A DNA stretch of 64,000 nt from Bacteroidales bacterium (GTDB lineage Bacteria; Bacteroidota; Bacteroidia; Bacteroidales; GCA-2748055), in contig JARGFM010000006.1 of NCBI GenBank assembly GCA_029210725.1, forward strand, positions 62,001-126,000, written 5' to 3'. Under the pieces are notes generated by a model. It saw only the letters and a list, made by a program, of their open reading frames with translations, did not search any database and was not told where the DNA came from. A program made the translations under genes and the position numbers. This document shows positions 42,570-51,958 of this stretch, one piece after another (the first letter of the stretch is position 1; each line of letters begins with the position of its first letter).

Positions 42570-45500
42570 ATGTTTTTAATATTCGATACAGAGACTACCG
42601 GGCTTCCAAAAAGAGATAATGCTCCTATAGATGAGGTAGATAACTGGCCAAGAGTCGTGCAGATTGCCTGGCAGTTGCATCACGAAGAGGGGGAGCTTTA
42701 CGAGCATCATAACCTGCTGATCCGGCCCGATGGATTTGAAATCCCCTATTCTGCTGAAAAAATCCATGGCATTTCAACCGGGACAGCAAGAAAGTTCGGA
42801 TTACCTCTTGCTGAAGCTTTGCAGAAGTTCAATGAATCAGTGGTAAAATCAACCTTTCTGGTGGGGCACAATATCCGTTTCGATATCAATGCACTGGGTG
42901 CTGAATTTATCAGAAGCGGAGTGGCAACAGATTTCCTGCAAAAGCAGCAGGTATGTACCATGCGCTCAAGCACCGGTTATTTGAAGCTTCCTGGCGGAAG
43001 GGGAGGGAAATTCAAGCCGCCTAAACTGATGGAGCTCTATGAATCCCTGTTTGATGAGAAATTCATGGAGGCACACAATGCGGCAGCCGATGTGGAAGCA
43101 ACCACCCGCTGCTTTTTTGAATTACTGCGAAAAAAGATCATCACCCCTGAATCCCTTGGACTTGATCCGGAAACGTATAGCCGTTTTATCTCAAAAAACC
43201 AGGGGAAGGTGGGCCCCTATGGGCTGACTCACAGATCCAACTGGGATGAAAAGGATGAAGAAAAAGCCGATGCAGAAGAGCTCTCCATGGAAAGTTCCCC
43301 TGAAGAACCGGAGGAAGGATTCTGCCATCTGCATGTACATACCCAGTATTCGATTCTGGACGGAGCTGCCAGTATTCCTGAGCTTTTAAAAAAAGCTGTC
43401 GATGATGGCATGCGCGCAGTAGCCATTACCGATCACGGGAATATGTTCGGGGCCAAAGAGTTTCATATGGAAGCTGTCCGGAGAGGGATCAAGCCCATAC
43501 TGGGGTGCGAAGCCTATATGGCCGGCAGGGAGAGGCATTCAAAAAAGGATAAAAACCAGGACGGGACGGCCCATGTGGTTTTGCTGGCCAAAAATTACAA
43601 AGGTTACCAGAACCTGATTACCATGATCTCCCTGGGATGGACCGAGGGGTTTTATTACAAACCCCGCATCGATCGCGAACTCCTGGAGAGGTACCATGAA
43701 GGTGTTATCTGTCTGTCGGCCTGTCTGGGAGGAGAAATCCCACAGGCCATTATGCACAGAACCGTGGAGGAGGCTGAAAAGATTGCACTGGAATACCAGA
43801 GAATCTTCGGAGAAGATTTCTACCTGGAGCTGATGCGGCACCGCACGGACGATCCCGGGATGAATAAACTGGTTTTTGATGACCAGGTGTTCGTAAACCG
43901 GACCTTACTGAAAATCGGAAGTTCACTTGGTATCAAATGTGTAGCCAGTAACGATGTCCATTTTGTGGATATGGAAGATGCTGAAGCGCATGACCATCTG
44001 ATCTGCCTGAATACCGGCAAGGACCTGGATGATCCTACCAGGATTCGCTACACCAGACAGGAATGGTTCAAGACCCAGACAGAGATGAGAGAAGTCTTCG
44101 CAGACCTTCCCGCCGTTCTGAATAATACCATGGAGCTTGCCGACAAGGTTGAGCTTTATGACTTGAATAAAAATCCGGTGATGCCCTATTTCCCGCTCCC
44201 GGATGGGTTCAGTAATGAAGATGAATATCTGAAACATATCACCTACGAAGGGGCCTCCGGGCGCTACAAGGAGATTAGCGGTGAAATTAGGGAACGGATC
44301 GATTTTGAATTGAGTACCATTCAGCGAATGGGCTTCCCCGGCTACTTTCTGATTGTTCAGGATTTTATTGCTGCCGCCCGAAATATGGGTGTTTCCGTAG
44401 GGCCCGGACGGGGATCGGCTGCTGGATCGGCTGTAGCCTACTGCCTGGGAATTACCGATATTGATCCCATCCGTTACGACCTGCTGTTTGAAAGGTTTCT
44501 GAATCCCGACAGAGTCTCCATGCCCGATATTGATATCGATTTTGATGAAGACGGCCGTGAAGATGTGCTTAAATGGGTGGTGAATAAGTATGGTCACGAC
44601 AGGGTAGCCCATATCATAACCTTTGGAACTATGGCTGCCAGAATGGCCATTCGCGATGTGGCCAGGATCCAGAAGCTCCCCCTTCCGGAAGCCGACCGGC
44701 TTGCCAAGATGGTGCCTGACCGGCCCGGGACGACCTTTGCAAAAGCTTTCGAAGAGGTTTCTGATCTTAAAGCCGAACGTAACTCACCCAATCCGCTTAT
44801 ATCCAATACACTTCGCATTGCCCAGCGCCTGGAAGGGTCGGTCCGGCAAACAGGACTGCATGCCTGTGGAGTGATCATAGGCAGGAACAGACTGACCGAC
44901 CATCTGCCAGTGTGTAAGTTTAAAGATTCGGAACTCCTGGTCACTCAGTTTGATGGGCACTATGTGGAGGATGTAGGAATGCTTAAGATGGACTTCCTTG
45001 GACTCAAAACCCTGTCAATTATTAAAGATGCTGTGGCCAACATTGAAGCTTCCAGGGGAATTGAGGTGGATATCGATCACCTGCCCATGGACGATCAGCG
45101 TACCTTTGAACTCTACTCCAGGGGAGACACCACGGGGCTGTTCCAGTTCGAATCACCAGGTATGAAAAAATACCTGAAAGATCTCAGACCCAATCGTTTT
45201 GAGGACCTGATTGCCATGAATGCACTCTACCGGCCTGGTCCCATGGAGTATATTCCCTCCTTTATTGACCGGAAGCACGGAAAGAAAAAAATTGAATATG
45301 ACCTTCCGGAAATGGAAGAGTATCTTAAAGATACCTACGGGATCACGGTTTACCAGGAGCAGGTCATGCTGCTTTCCAGAAAGCTTGCCGGGTTTACCCG
45401 GGGAGAGGCTGATTCTCTCCGGAAAGCCATGGGCAAGAAGATCAAGAAGATGATGGACGAGCTGAAGGTGAAATTTGTGGAAGGGTGCACGAAGAACGGG

Positions 45501-46811
45501 TTTTCGAAACAGAAGATCGAGAAGATATGGAGCGATTGGCAGGCATTTGCTCAGTATGCCTTCAATAAATCGCACTCTACCTGCTACGCCTATGTATCTT
45601 ACCAGACCGGCTATCTGAAAGCCAATTACCCGGCAGAATTTATGGCGGCTGTGCTAAGCAGGAACATTACTGACATTAAAAAGATCGGTCAATTTATGGA
45701 CGAGTGCCGCAGGATGGGAATCTCCGTGCTTGGGCCTGATGTCAATGAAAGTAATGTGAGGTTCACCGTTAATGATAAGGGGGATATCCGTTTTGGAATG
45801 GGAGCCATCAAAGGTGTCGGAGAGAATGCCGTTAAAAGCATCATCGAGGAGAGGACCAGGAACGGCCCTTTCAGGGATATTTATGATTTTGTGGAACGAA
45901 ACGACCTCCACCAGTTGAACAGGAAAAATTTTGAAGGACTGGCTATTGCCGGAGCGCTGGACTGTTTTGAGAATATATCCCGGAGCCAGTACCTGGATAC
46001 CCTGGAAGAAGAGGACAGCACCTTTATCGAGCAGCTGATTAAGTATGGGAATAAGATCCAGTACGAAAGAGATACTCCCCAGCAAAACCTTTTCGGGGAA
46101 AGCAGCGCCATTGCCATTTCCAGGCCCGAACCTCCCGAAGTAAACAGGTGGGAAAATATTACCACCTGCAAACACGAAAAGGAGCTCCTGGGTTTTTACC
46201 TGACCTCCCATCCCCTGGACAGGTTCAAGTTGGAAATAGATGCCTTTTGTCCGAACAAACTGGAAGAACTGAGCGACCTGCAGCAATTAAAAGGCCGGGA
46301 TATAGTCTTCTGCGGTATGGTAAAGAGTGTCCGGGACGGAGTGGACCAATGGCGCAATAAGCCCTATATGCTGGCGCAACTCGAAGATTATACCGACACC
46401 TACAACCTGAGGCTGAAAAATAACGATTACGTCAATTTTAAACAGTATTTCCTTCCCGATGTGGCTTTGATGATCCGTGCAGGCGTCAACGAATGGAGCC
46501 CCCGGGAAGAACCCGCTAAAAAAGTCTATTCTCTGAAACTGAAAATGGTTTACATGCTCGCTGACGTTCGTGATAAACTGGTCAAATCGGTCGACATATC
46601 GCTTGACATTAACCAGATCACGGATGAGCTTATTGATTCTTTTGAACGATATACGGTCAATGAAAAAGGGAAAATCCTGAAATTCCGGATTTTTGATCCT
46701 GAAAGTAATATGCATCTGAATCTCTTCTCACGAAACAAACAGGTGCAACTGAACGATGAATTTGTAAACTATCTCAAGGAAAATCCGGGATTTGAATTCC
46801 GGCTTGCGTAA
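42570..46811 (+). CDS. dnaE: DNA polymerase III alpha subunit with N-terminal proofreading exonuclease
   Basis: At 1413 residues this is longer than E. coli DnaE. Residues 1-200 form a DEDDh exonuclease: FDTETTG (Exo I), GHNIRFDINALG (Exo II) and HNAAADVEATTRCF (Exo III). After a charged linker, the PHP domain starts at HLHVHTQYSILDGA near 262. The polymerase core follows: VGPGRGSAAGSAVAYCLG, MPDIDIDFDEDGRE (two catalytic Asp) and GVIIGRNRLTDHLP. OB-fold and C-terminal regions follow near 1130-1250. ATG 42570 fits the Exo I motif position better than GTG 42540. Replicative synthesis and editing are probably done in one chain. Confidence 0.95.
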   Translation: MFLIFDTETTGLPKRDNAPIDEVDNWPRVVQIAWQLHHEEGELYEHHNLLIRPDGFEIPYSAEKIHGISTGTARKFGLPLAEALQKFNESVVKSTFLVGHNIRFDINALGAEFIRSGVATDFLQKQQVCTMRSSTGYLKLPGGRGGKFKPPKLMELYESLFDEKFMEAHNAAADVEATTRCFFELLRKKIITPESLGLDPETYSRFISKNQGKVGPYGLTHRSNWDEKDEEKADAEELSMESSPEEPEEGFCHLHVHTQYSILDGAASIPELLKKAVDDGMRAVAITDHGNMFGAKEFHMEAVRRGIKPILGCEAYMAGRERHSKKDKNQDGTAHVVLLAKNYKGYQNLITMISLGWTEGFYYKPRIDRELLERYHEGVICLSACLGGEIPQAIMHRTVEEAEKIALEYQRIFGEDFYLELMRHRTDDPGMNKLVFDDQVFVNRTLLKIGSSLGIKCVASNDVHFVDMEDAEAHDHLICLNTGKDLDDPTRIRYTRQEWFKTQTEMREVFADLPAVLNNTMELADKVELYDLNKNPVMPYFPLPDGFSNEDEYLKHITYEGASGRYKEISGEIRERIDFELSTIQRMGFPGYFLIVQDFIAAARNMGVSVGPGRGSAAGSAVAYCLGITDIDPIRYDLLFERFLNPDRVSMPDIDIDFDEDGREDVLKWVVNKYGHDRVAHIITFGTMAARMAIRDVARIQKLPLPEADRLAKMVPDRPGTTFAKAFEEVSDLKAERNSPNPLISNTLRIAQRLEGSVRQTGLHACGVIIGRNRLTDHLPVCKFKDSELLVTQFDGHYVEDVGMLKMDFLGLKTLSIIKDAVANIEASRGIEVDIDHLPMDDQRTFELYSRGDTTGLFQFESPGMKKYLKDLRPNRFEDLIAMNALYRPGPMEYIPSFIDRKHGKKKIEYDLPEMEEYLKDTYGITVYQEQVMLLSRKLAGFTRGEADSLRKAMGKKIKKMMDELKVKFVEGCTKNGFSKQKIEKIWSDWQAFAQYAFNKSHSTCYAYVSYQTGYLKANYPAEFMAAVLSRNITDIKKIGQFMDECRRMGISVLGPDVNESNVRFTVNDKGDIRFGMGAIKGVGENAVKSIIEERTRNGPFRDIYDFVERNDLHQLNRKNFEGLAIAGALDCFENISRSQYLDTLEEEDSTFIEQLIKYGNKIQYERDTPQQNLFGESSAIAISRPEPPEVNRWENITTCKHEKELLGFYLTSHPLDRFKLEIDAFCPNKLEELSDLQQLKGRDIVFCGMVKSVRDGVDQWRNKPYMLAQLEDYTDTYNLRLKNNDYVNFKQYFLPDVALMIRAGVNEWSPREEPAKKVYSLKLKMVYMLADVRDKLVKSVDISLDINQITDELIDSFERYTVNEKGKILKFRIFDPESNMHLNLFSRNKQVQLNDEFVNYLKENPGFEFRLA

Positions 46812-46832
46812 CTGATTTTTTTTATATTTTTG
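46804..46832 (+). promoter_or_regulatory. Candidate trxA promoter
   Basis: TTG at 46804-46806 (inside the last dnaE codons) and TATTTTTG at 46825-46832 are 18 nt apart; the trxA ATG follows 30 nt later. Confidence 0.45.
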
Positions 46833-46862
46833 AACGATATTTATTTATAACAATCTTTAGAT

Positions 46863-47180
46863 ATGGCATTAGAAGCGACCGATGGTAATTTCAATGAACT
46901 GGTACTGAACTCCGATAAACCTGTAATAGTAGACTTCTGGGCTGAATGGTGCGGCCCCTGCCGTATGGTGGGCCCCATTGTGGAAGAGGTAGGCGTGGAT
47001 TACGAAGGTAAAGCGGTTGTAGCCAAAGTTGACGTAGACAGCAATCCAGGCATAACTGCAAAATATGGTATCAGGAATATCCCGACCATACTTTTCTTTA
47101 AAAATGGAGAAGTTGCTGATAAGCAGGTGGGAGCCGTACCCAAAAGTACAATCGTAGCTAAGCTTGAACCTCTTCTTTAA
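46863..47180 (+). CDS. trxA: Thioredoxin
   Basis: The 105-residue thioredoxin has the active site WAEWCGPCRM (CGPC at about 30-33), cis-Pro in RNIPTILFFKNGE and the Asp buried in VDFWAEW. It keeps cytosolic thiols reduced. No signal peptide is present. It has its own candidate promoter, so it need not depend on dnaE readthrough; it is convergent with the caspase-like gene (9 bp apart). Confidence 0.96.
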   Translation: MALEATDGNFNELVLNSDKPVIVDFWAEWCGPCRMVGPIVEEVGVDYEGKAVVAKVDVDSNPGITAKYGIRNIPTILFFKNGEVADKQVGAVPKSTIVAKLEPLL

Positions 47181-47189
47181 ATTTTACTG

Positions 47190-49529
47190 CTAATACTCTT
47201 TCGGTATAAAGAAGAAGGTGCCGTTTTCGTCTTCCAATCCGGCTATCTTTCCAAACTGCGGGCTTTGTCTGTTTATATTTTCCACTGCTGAACGAACCTT
47301 CAACACAATGTTCTCAATGGGGACACATGCCCCCGGGTTGTTAATCAGCATATTGGCAAAGGTCCTGGTAAATTGACTATCGTCCACCGCCTGCTCATAA
47401 CCGGCCGAGGAAAACACCTGCGACGATTTAAACCTGGTAGAAGTCCAGTCGTCACAACTTCTTTCCTGGATCCCGGAACGCATGGCCTGGTAAAAGCCGG
47501 GGCCCGATTCACAGGCATCCGTGATCACCAGTGTATGGGTGAGAAAGTCGGGATAAACCTGCATGGCTGCTTTTAATGCATTTGTATTGTAAAAGCTGAA
47601 TTCATCATCCCTGGAAGCATCCACAGGTATCCAGTAGCCACTTCCGTTCACATACTTTCCGTGCCCGGCATACCAGATTAGTAAAGAGTTCACCCGGTTG
47701 CTTCTGATCATATCCCTCAGCTCGATAGAGAAGAACTTTGAAAGCTCTGCCTTAGACATGTTCTTCTTATGGATCACATTGTGAATTTGATAATTTGCCA
47801 GAGCAGATCGCATCAGAGTAACGTCATTTCCAGGTCCGGTCAGGCTGCTAAAGGACTCATAGTCGGAGTTTTCAATAAAGATGGCCCAGGTCTTCCCCAT
47901 GGGATTGGAATCAAAGGACTGGGCATCCCGGTTCAGTGAGTATTTTATCCTGGATCTGTTTCCGAACTCATCTTCCACATGGACAGTGATACTGCTCTTA
48001 TTTCTTACATTTAAGGTAGCCGTGAAATTGGGATTCAGATCACTGGGAATATAACTTGCGATCACGCTGTCAATATAGATGGAGCTTATCTTACTCTCAT
48101 CCTCAATTTTCCCCTCTACATAGATCATGGGATCATTGTTATCCAGATAGAGAATATTGCTTTCGGACCCATAGGGTGCAATCATCCGGACGACCGGGGG
48201 ATCAATTTCGGTCCGCCTGATCGGAAAAATGGCGGTTTCCGTATTATCATAGATATCCGAAACCTGCACAGTAAGCTGGTTCGTATTGGAAAGGTCTACG
48301 CTGGCCAGAAACCTGCATCCCTCTCCGGTCTTTTGTACCGGAACATTAAAGCCATTGACCTGAAGCGATTGAATGTCGCTCTCATCTGCAATGCCTCCGC
48401 TAAGATTCAAAACGGCCACCTCCCTGGAAACATGAATGATATTGGCCTCATTGGACTGAGGATCGATCAGGGTCACCACAGGCTTGTTCTCCTCCCGGTT
48501 TAACTCAAACATCCGCCGGGTGGCCTCTTCATGCAAACTCCGGGTATCCCCGTCATCACCGGACATGGCCAGAATTTTATTATAGTCAGCCAGGGCGTTC
48601 TCATAATCCCTGATCTTTTCATAGGCCACCGCCCTCTTATAATATACTTCCGCATTCTTCGGATCCAGTTCTATGGCTTTCGAATAATCGATAATGGCAT
48701 AACCGGCCTGATTCATATGGCTGGCAATATCCCCCCTGAACAGGAAGATCAATGGCTCATCGCTGAAGTGTACCGAGGCCATGGAGAGGGTCTCGCTCGC
48801 CTTTAAATACTCGCCCTGTTCCGAATAAACCTGGCTCTGAAGCAAGATCCCTTCCAGGTGCCTTGGCTCCATCTGCAGGACCTGCGTCACTTCATTCCCG
48901 GCCGCCTCGAATTTTCCACGTTGATACAGCAAACGCGCAAATAAGAAATGCGTGTCGACCACCCTTCTGTTCTTTTGTATGGAATAACGATAGGCCTCCT
49001 CGGCTTCATTATACATCTCCAGGTGTTCATATATCCGGGCCAGGCTAAAATAGGCCTTGTCATCCTCTTTCATTTTCAGGCACTTTTTTCCATCGTCCAG
49101 CGCCTTTTCATACTGCCTGAGCACAACATAGACATCCCGTCTCACCTGGTAGGCTTCCAGAAAATTATTCTTCAGATTGATGGCCGAAGAGAGTCGTATC
49201 AGCGCACGGGGGTTATCCCCGTACTGATGCCACTCCTTGCCTGAAAAATAGTAAAGCTCAGCCTCTTTCTCATTAAAGGCCAGAGCACGATCATAATCCT
49301 CTGCTGCCTGCCTGTGATCACCAGTTCTCGAATAAGCGGTGGCCCTTAGTATATAGGCCTTATCATAGTCAGGATCCAGCTCTATGGCTTTAGTGAACTG
49401 GATAATGGCATCCGTATAATTATTTGCCCTTGCAAAATCTTCCCCGGCTTTAAAATACTGCCTGGCAGATTGTGCCTGAACTGCTGCAGTAATAATTAAG
49501 AGCAGCAAAATCCAGGAAAATATTCGCAT
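47190..49529 (-). CDS. TPR protein with C-terminal caspase-like (C14) peptidase domain
   Basis: The 779-residue secreted protein starts at MRIFSWILLLLIITAAVQAQ (ATG 49529, one nucleotide after the ribD stop; an ATG at 49547 is also in frame). About nine TPR units span roughly 25-330 (FARANNYTDAIIQFTKAIELDP, YSKAIELDPKNAEVYYKRAVAYEK). Two Ig-like segments follow (VTLIDPQSNEANIIHVS; IDPPVVRMIAPYGSE). A caspase fold ends the protein: AIFIENSDYESFSSLTG, WYAGHGKY (His near 623) and VITDACESGPG (Cys near 673). It is probably a periplasmic peptidase or scaffold with Arg/Lys or Asp specificity; the substrate is unknown. Confidence 0.9.
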   Translation of the reverse strand: MRIFSWILLLLIITAAVQAQSARQYFKAGEDFARANNYTDAIIQFTKAIELDPDYDKAYILRATAYSRTGDHRQAAEDYDRALAFNEKEAELYYFSGKEWHQYGDNPRALIRLSSAINLKNNFLEAYQVRRDVYVVLRQYEKALDDGKKCLKMKEDDKAYFSLARIYEHLEMYNEAEEAYRYSIQKNRRVVDTHFLFARLLYQRGKFEAAGNEVTQVLQMEPRHLEGILLQSQVYSEQGEYLKASETLSMASVHFSDEPLIFLFRGDIASHMNQAGYAIIDYSKAIELDPKNAEVYYKRAVAYEKIRDYENALADYNKILAMSGDDGDTRSLHEEATRRMFELNREENKPVVTLIDPQSNEANIIHVSREVAVLNLSGGIADESDIQSLQVNGFNVPVQKTGEGCRFLASVDLSNTNQLTVQVSDIYDNTETAIFPIRRTEIDPPVVRMIAPYGSESNILYLDNNDPMIYVEGKIEDESKISSIYIDSVIASYIPSDLNPNFTATLNVRNKSSITVHVEDEFGNRSRIKYSLNRDAQSFDSNPMGKTWAIFIENSDYESFSSLTGPGNDVTLMRSALANYQIHNVIHKKNMSKAELSKFFSIELRDMIRSNRVNSLLIWYAGHGKYVNGSGYWIPVDASRDDEFSFYNTNALKAAMQVYPDFLTHTLVITDACESGPGFYQAMRSGIQERSCDDWTSTRFKSSQVFSSAGYEQAVDDSQFTRTFANMLINNPGACVPIENIVLKVRSAVENINRQSPQFGKIAGLEDENGTFFFIPKEY

Positions 49530-49530
49530 C

Positions 49531-50598
49531 TTACATAATTTGAACATGACTGACTATATTTTTAAACACTTCGAGCTTCGTATCTCCAATTCTGAAAGTT
49601 TCATCGGGTTTCTCATCAATTTCAGGCGCCTTTACCCCCTGGGTAAAGCACATTTTTCCGGTTAAGACCCTGGCCTCATCCCACAATCCGGATTTCAAAA
49701 AAGAGGCATGCAATTTTGCCCCCCCCTCCACAAAAACGGAAACAATCTGTCGATCGAACAGCTCCTCCATCATATCCACCAACTGATAAGAAGGATCGGC
49801 ATGAACCGTCTGAATTTTTTCGGAATAATTATGCCCGATTCCTGTAAATACAATGGTATCTTGCGAGCCATCGAGAATATGGGCATTCTCCGGAAGCCGT
49901 CCGTTCCTGTCGAGCGTAAGCCGGATTGGATTCTCCCCGGACCACCGTCGTACCGTAAGACTGGGATTATCCGTTAAAATCGTATTGGTTCCCACCATGA
50001 TAGCCGACTCTTCACTTCTCCATTTATGCACCAGGGTCCGGCTCACATCATTGCTGATCCACCTGGGTCCTTCCTGATCGCCCGGCTCCCGCTCAAGATC
50101 AATAAAACCATCGGCCGTCTGTGCCCATTTCAGAATCACATAGGGCCTCCGGTAATTGACATAATGAAAGAACCTCCGGTTCAGATGCTTCCCCTCCTCC
50201 TCCAGGCACCCCAGCTCAACTTCTGTACCGGCCTTCTCCAGGAACTCTATTCCCTTACCATTCACACTGGGGAATGGATCCAGATTGGACAATACCACCC
50301 TTTTTATTCCTTTTTGCTGAAGAAGTATGGAACAGGGAGGCGTCTTGCCATAGTGGGAGCAAGGTTCCAGGTTGCAATAGAGTGTCGATTCCGGGAGCAG
50401 GGAAGGATCCTTTACACTGCGAATGGCATTTACCTCGGCATGAGGACCCCCGAATTCATGATGATAACCCTCTCCGATGATGCGATCATGGTGAACAAGG
50501 ACGGCCCCGACAAGCGGATTTGCCTTTGTCATTCCCAATCCCTTACGCGCCAGCTCAAAACACCGGCGCATATATATTTTATCTCTTTCGCTTATCAA
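49531..50598 (-). CDS. ribD: Bifunctional riboflavin biosynthesis deaminase/reductase
   Basis: The N-terminal deaminase has the zinc motif PHAEVNAI and EPCSHYGKTPPC (Cys ligands); the C-terminal reductase has ILKWAQTADGFIDLE, ISNDVSRTLVHKWRSEESAIMVGTNTILTDNPSL and FVEGGAKLHASFL. RibD converts the GTP-derived pyrimidine to 5-amino-6-ribitylaminouracil phosphate. I chose TTG 50598 (ISERDKIYMRRCFELARKGLG), because family members begin just before YMRRC. ATG 50571 would drop nine residues, and a longer frame to 50691 overlaps prmC. It is divergent from prmC with about 30 bp between starts. Confidence 0.92.
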   Translation of the reverse strand: MISERDKIYMRRCFELARKGLGMTKANPLVGAVLVHHDRIIGEGYHHEFGGPHAEVNAIRSVKDPSLLPESTLYCNLEPCSHYGKTPPCSILLQQKGIKRVVLSNLDPFPSVNGKGIEFLEKAGTEVELGCLEEEGKHLNRRFFHYVNYRRPYVILKWAQTADGFIDLEREPGDQEGPRWISNDVSRTLVHKWRSEESAIMVGTNTILTDNPSLTVRRWSGENPIRLTLDRNGRLPENAHILDGSQDTIVFTGIGHNYSEKIQTVHADPSYQLVDMMEELFDRQIVSVFVEGGAKLHASFLKSGLWDEARVLTGKMCFTQGVKAPEIDEKPDETFRIGDTKLEVFKNIVSHVQIM

Positions 50599-50628
50599 GA
50601 CTATGGCTTTATTACTATTTTTGAAGTT

Positions 50629-51489
50629 ATGCTCCAAAATTGTGCCACACTGAAACAAATCAGGTTCTACCTGCTGGAGGAACTGCGGCAAATATACGAT
50701 GAAAATGAATCCGATTCTATAGCCCGCTTAATTCTGGAGCATGTTGGATATCAGCTTTCTGAAACTCTTCTGGATCCTGATCACCGGCCGGCTCTTCCCG
50801 TTTATGAACAAATCAATGCTTTTGTGACTGAAATACATACCGGTAAACCCATTCAGTATATCCTGGGAGAAAGTTATTTCTGCGATCTGAAAATTAAAGT
50901 AAATGAAGATGTTTTGATTCCCAGGCCTGAAACGGAAGAGCTGGTGGATATCATTAAAAAACAGATTCAGAATCCGGTTCAGAGGATCATCGATCTGGGG
51001 ACCGGTTCAGGCTGTATGGCTCTGGCGCTGAAACAGCATTTCCGCGAGGCGGAAGTCTGGGGTGTGGATATTAGCAAAAGAGCCCTTTCTGTAGCCAGAG
51101 AGAATGGCAGGAGCAATCAGTTGCTGATACACTGGCAGGCCATGGACCTGTTGAGCGGGAAGCCTGAAGCGCCGGTAGAAGCCTTTGACCTGGTTGTCAG
51201 TAATCCGCCCTATGTATTGAACAGTGAACGGGAAGTCATGGCCCGCCGTGTGAAGGACTTCGAACCCGGAACTGCACTGTTTGTACCTGATGAAGATCCA
51301 CTCATATATTACAGAGCCATTGCCTTATTTTGCCAGTCGCGCCTGGCTGATAGCGGCGATTTATGGGTGGAGATCAATGAACAGCTGGGACATAAGACCG
51401 CCGGTCTCTTTCTTAAGGAGGGATTCCGCAACGTCGTGATCCACAAGGATATTCACAAAAAGGAACGATACATCCATGCCAGGAGATAA
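50629..51489 (+). CDS. prmC: Release factor N5-glutamine methyltransferase
   Basis: The 286-residue SAM methyltransferase has an N-terminal helical domain (TLKQIRFYLLEELRQIY), PIQYILGESYFCDLKIKVNEDVLIPRPETEELVD (here RPETEELVD), the SAM motif IIDLGTGSGCMALALK and the NPPY catalytic motif in VVSNPPYVLNSE. It methylates the GGQ glutamine of release factors, fitting the downstream prfB. ATG 50629 gives the normal N-terminus. The 3' end overlaps the recX start by 14 bp. Confidence 0.94.
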   Translation: MLQNCATLKQIRFYLLEELRQIYDENESDSIARLILEHVGYQLSETLLDPDHRPALPVYEQINAFVTEIHTGKPIQYILGESYFCDLKIKVNEDVLIPRPETEELVDIIKKQIQNPVQRIIDLGTGSGCMALALKQHFREAEVWGVDISKRALSVARENGRSNQLLIHWQAMDLLSGKPEAPVEAFDLVVSNPPYVLNSEREVMARRVKDFEPGTALFVPDEDPLIYYRAIALFCQSRLADSGDLWVEINEQLGHKTAGLFLKEGFRNVVIHKDIHKKERYIHARR

Positions 51490-51943
51490 AGCTATGGAAT
51501 ATAAAGCAGCCCTTCAGCGTGCTGCCGCACTTTGCAGCCGCCAGGAACAGTGCAGCAGCCAGATCAGGGAGAAACTGAAAAACTGGAAAGTCACCCGGGA
51601 AGATGCCGACCGGATTCTGGACTTGTTGAAGAAAGAAAACTTCCTGGATGACCAGAGGTATGCCACCCATTATGTAAGTGACAAGTTCCGGTTTAACGGC
51701 TGGGGGAAAATCAAGCTTTCGGCCATGCTGAGTCAAAAAGGGATCTCCAAAGATGTCATCGAAGAAGCAATGAATCAGATAGATCCCGAGCTTTACAAAC
51801 AGGCCTGTGCCCGCCTGATTAGGGAAAAATCTGCCTCACTCAGGGAGAGCAATCCTTATAAAAAGAAAGGGAAATTATTCCGGTACGCCGCACAACGCGG
51901 ATTCGAATCAGATCTGATTCACCAGATTCTTTCTTATATTTGA
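51476..51943 (+). CDS. recX: RecX-family regulatory protein
   Basis: The 155-residue protein made of three-helix repeats has ALQRAAALCSRQEQCSSQIREKLKNW (split at 20 for reading: AAALCSRQEQCSSQIREKL), ILDLLKKENFLDDQRYATHYV and KIKLSAMLSQKGISKDVIEEA. RecX modulates RecA filaments. ATG 51476 overlaps prmC; ATG 51494, just after the prmC stop, would remove six residues and is equally plausible. It belongs to the prmC-recX-prfB run. Confidence 0.9.
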   Translation: MPGDKAMEYKAALQRAAALCSRQEQCSSQIREKLKNWKVTREDADRILDLLKKENFLDDQRYATHYVSDKFRFNGWGKIKLSAMLSQKGISKDVIEEAMNQIDPELYKQACARLIREKSASLRESNPYKKKGKLFRYAAQRGFESDLIHQILSYI

Positions 51944-51958
51944 CGAAAGTTTCTAAGG

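Noticed and set aside
50571-50691. Longer N-terminus of RibD and an upstream extension of PrmC
   Set aside because: The extensions overlap each other's coding sequence and do not resemble either family; starts at 50598 and 50629 fit better.
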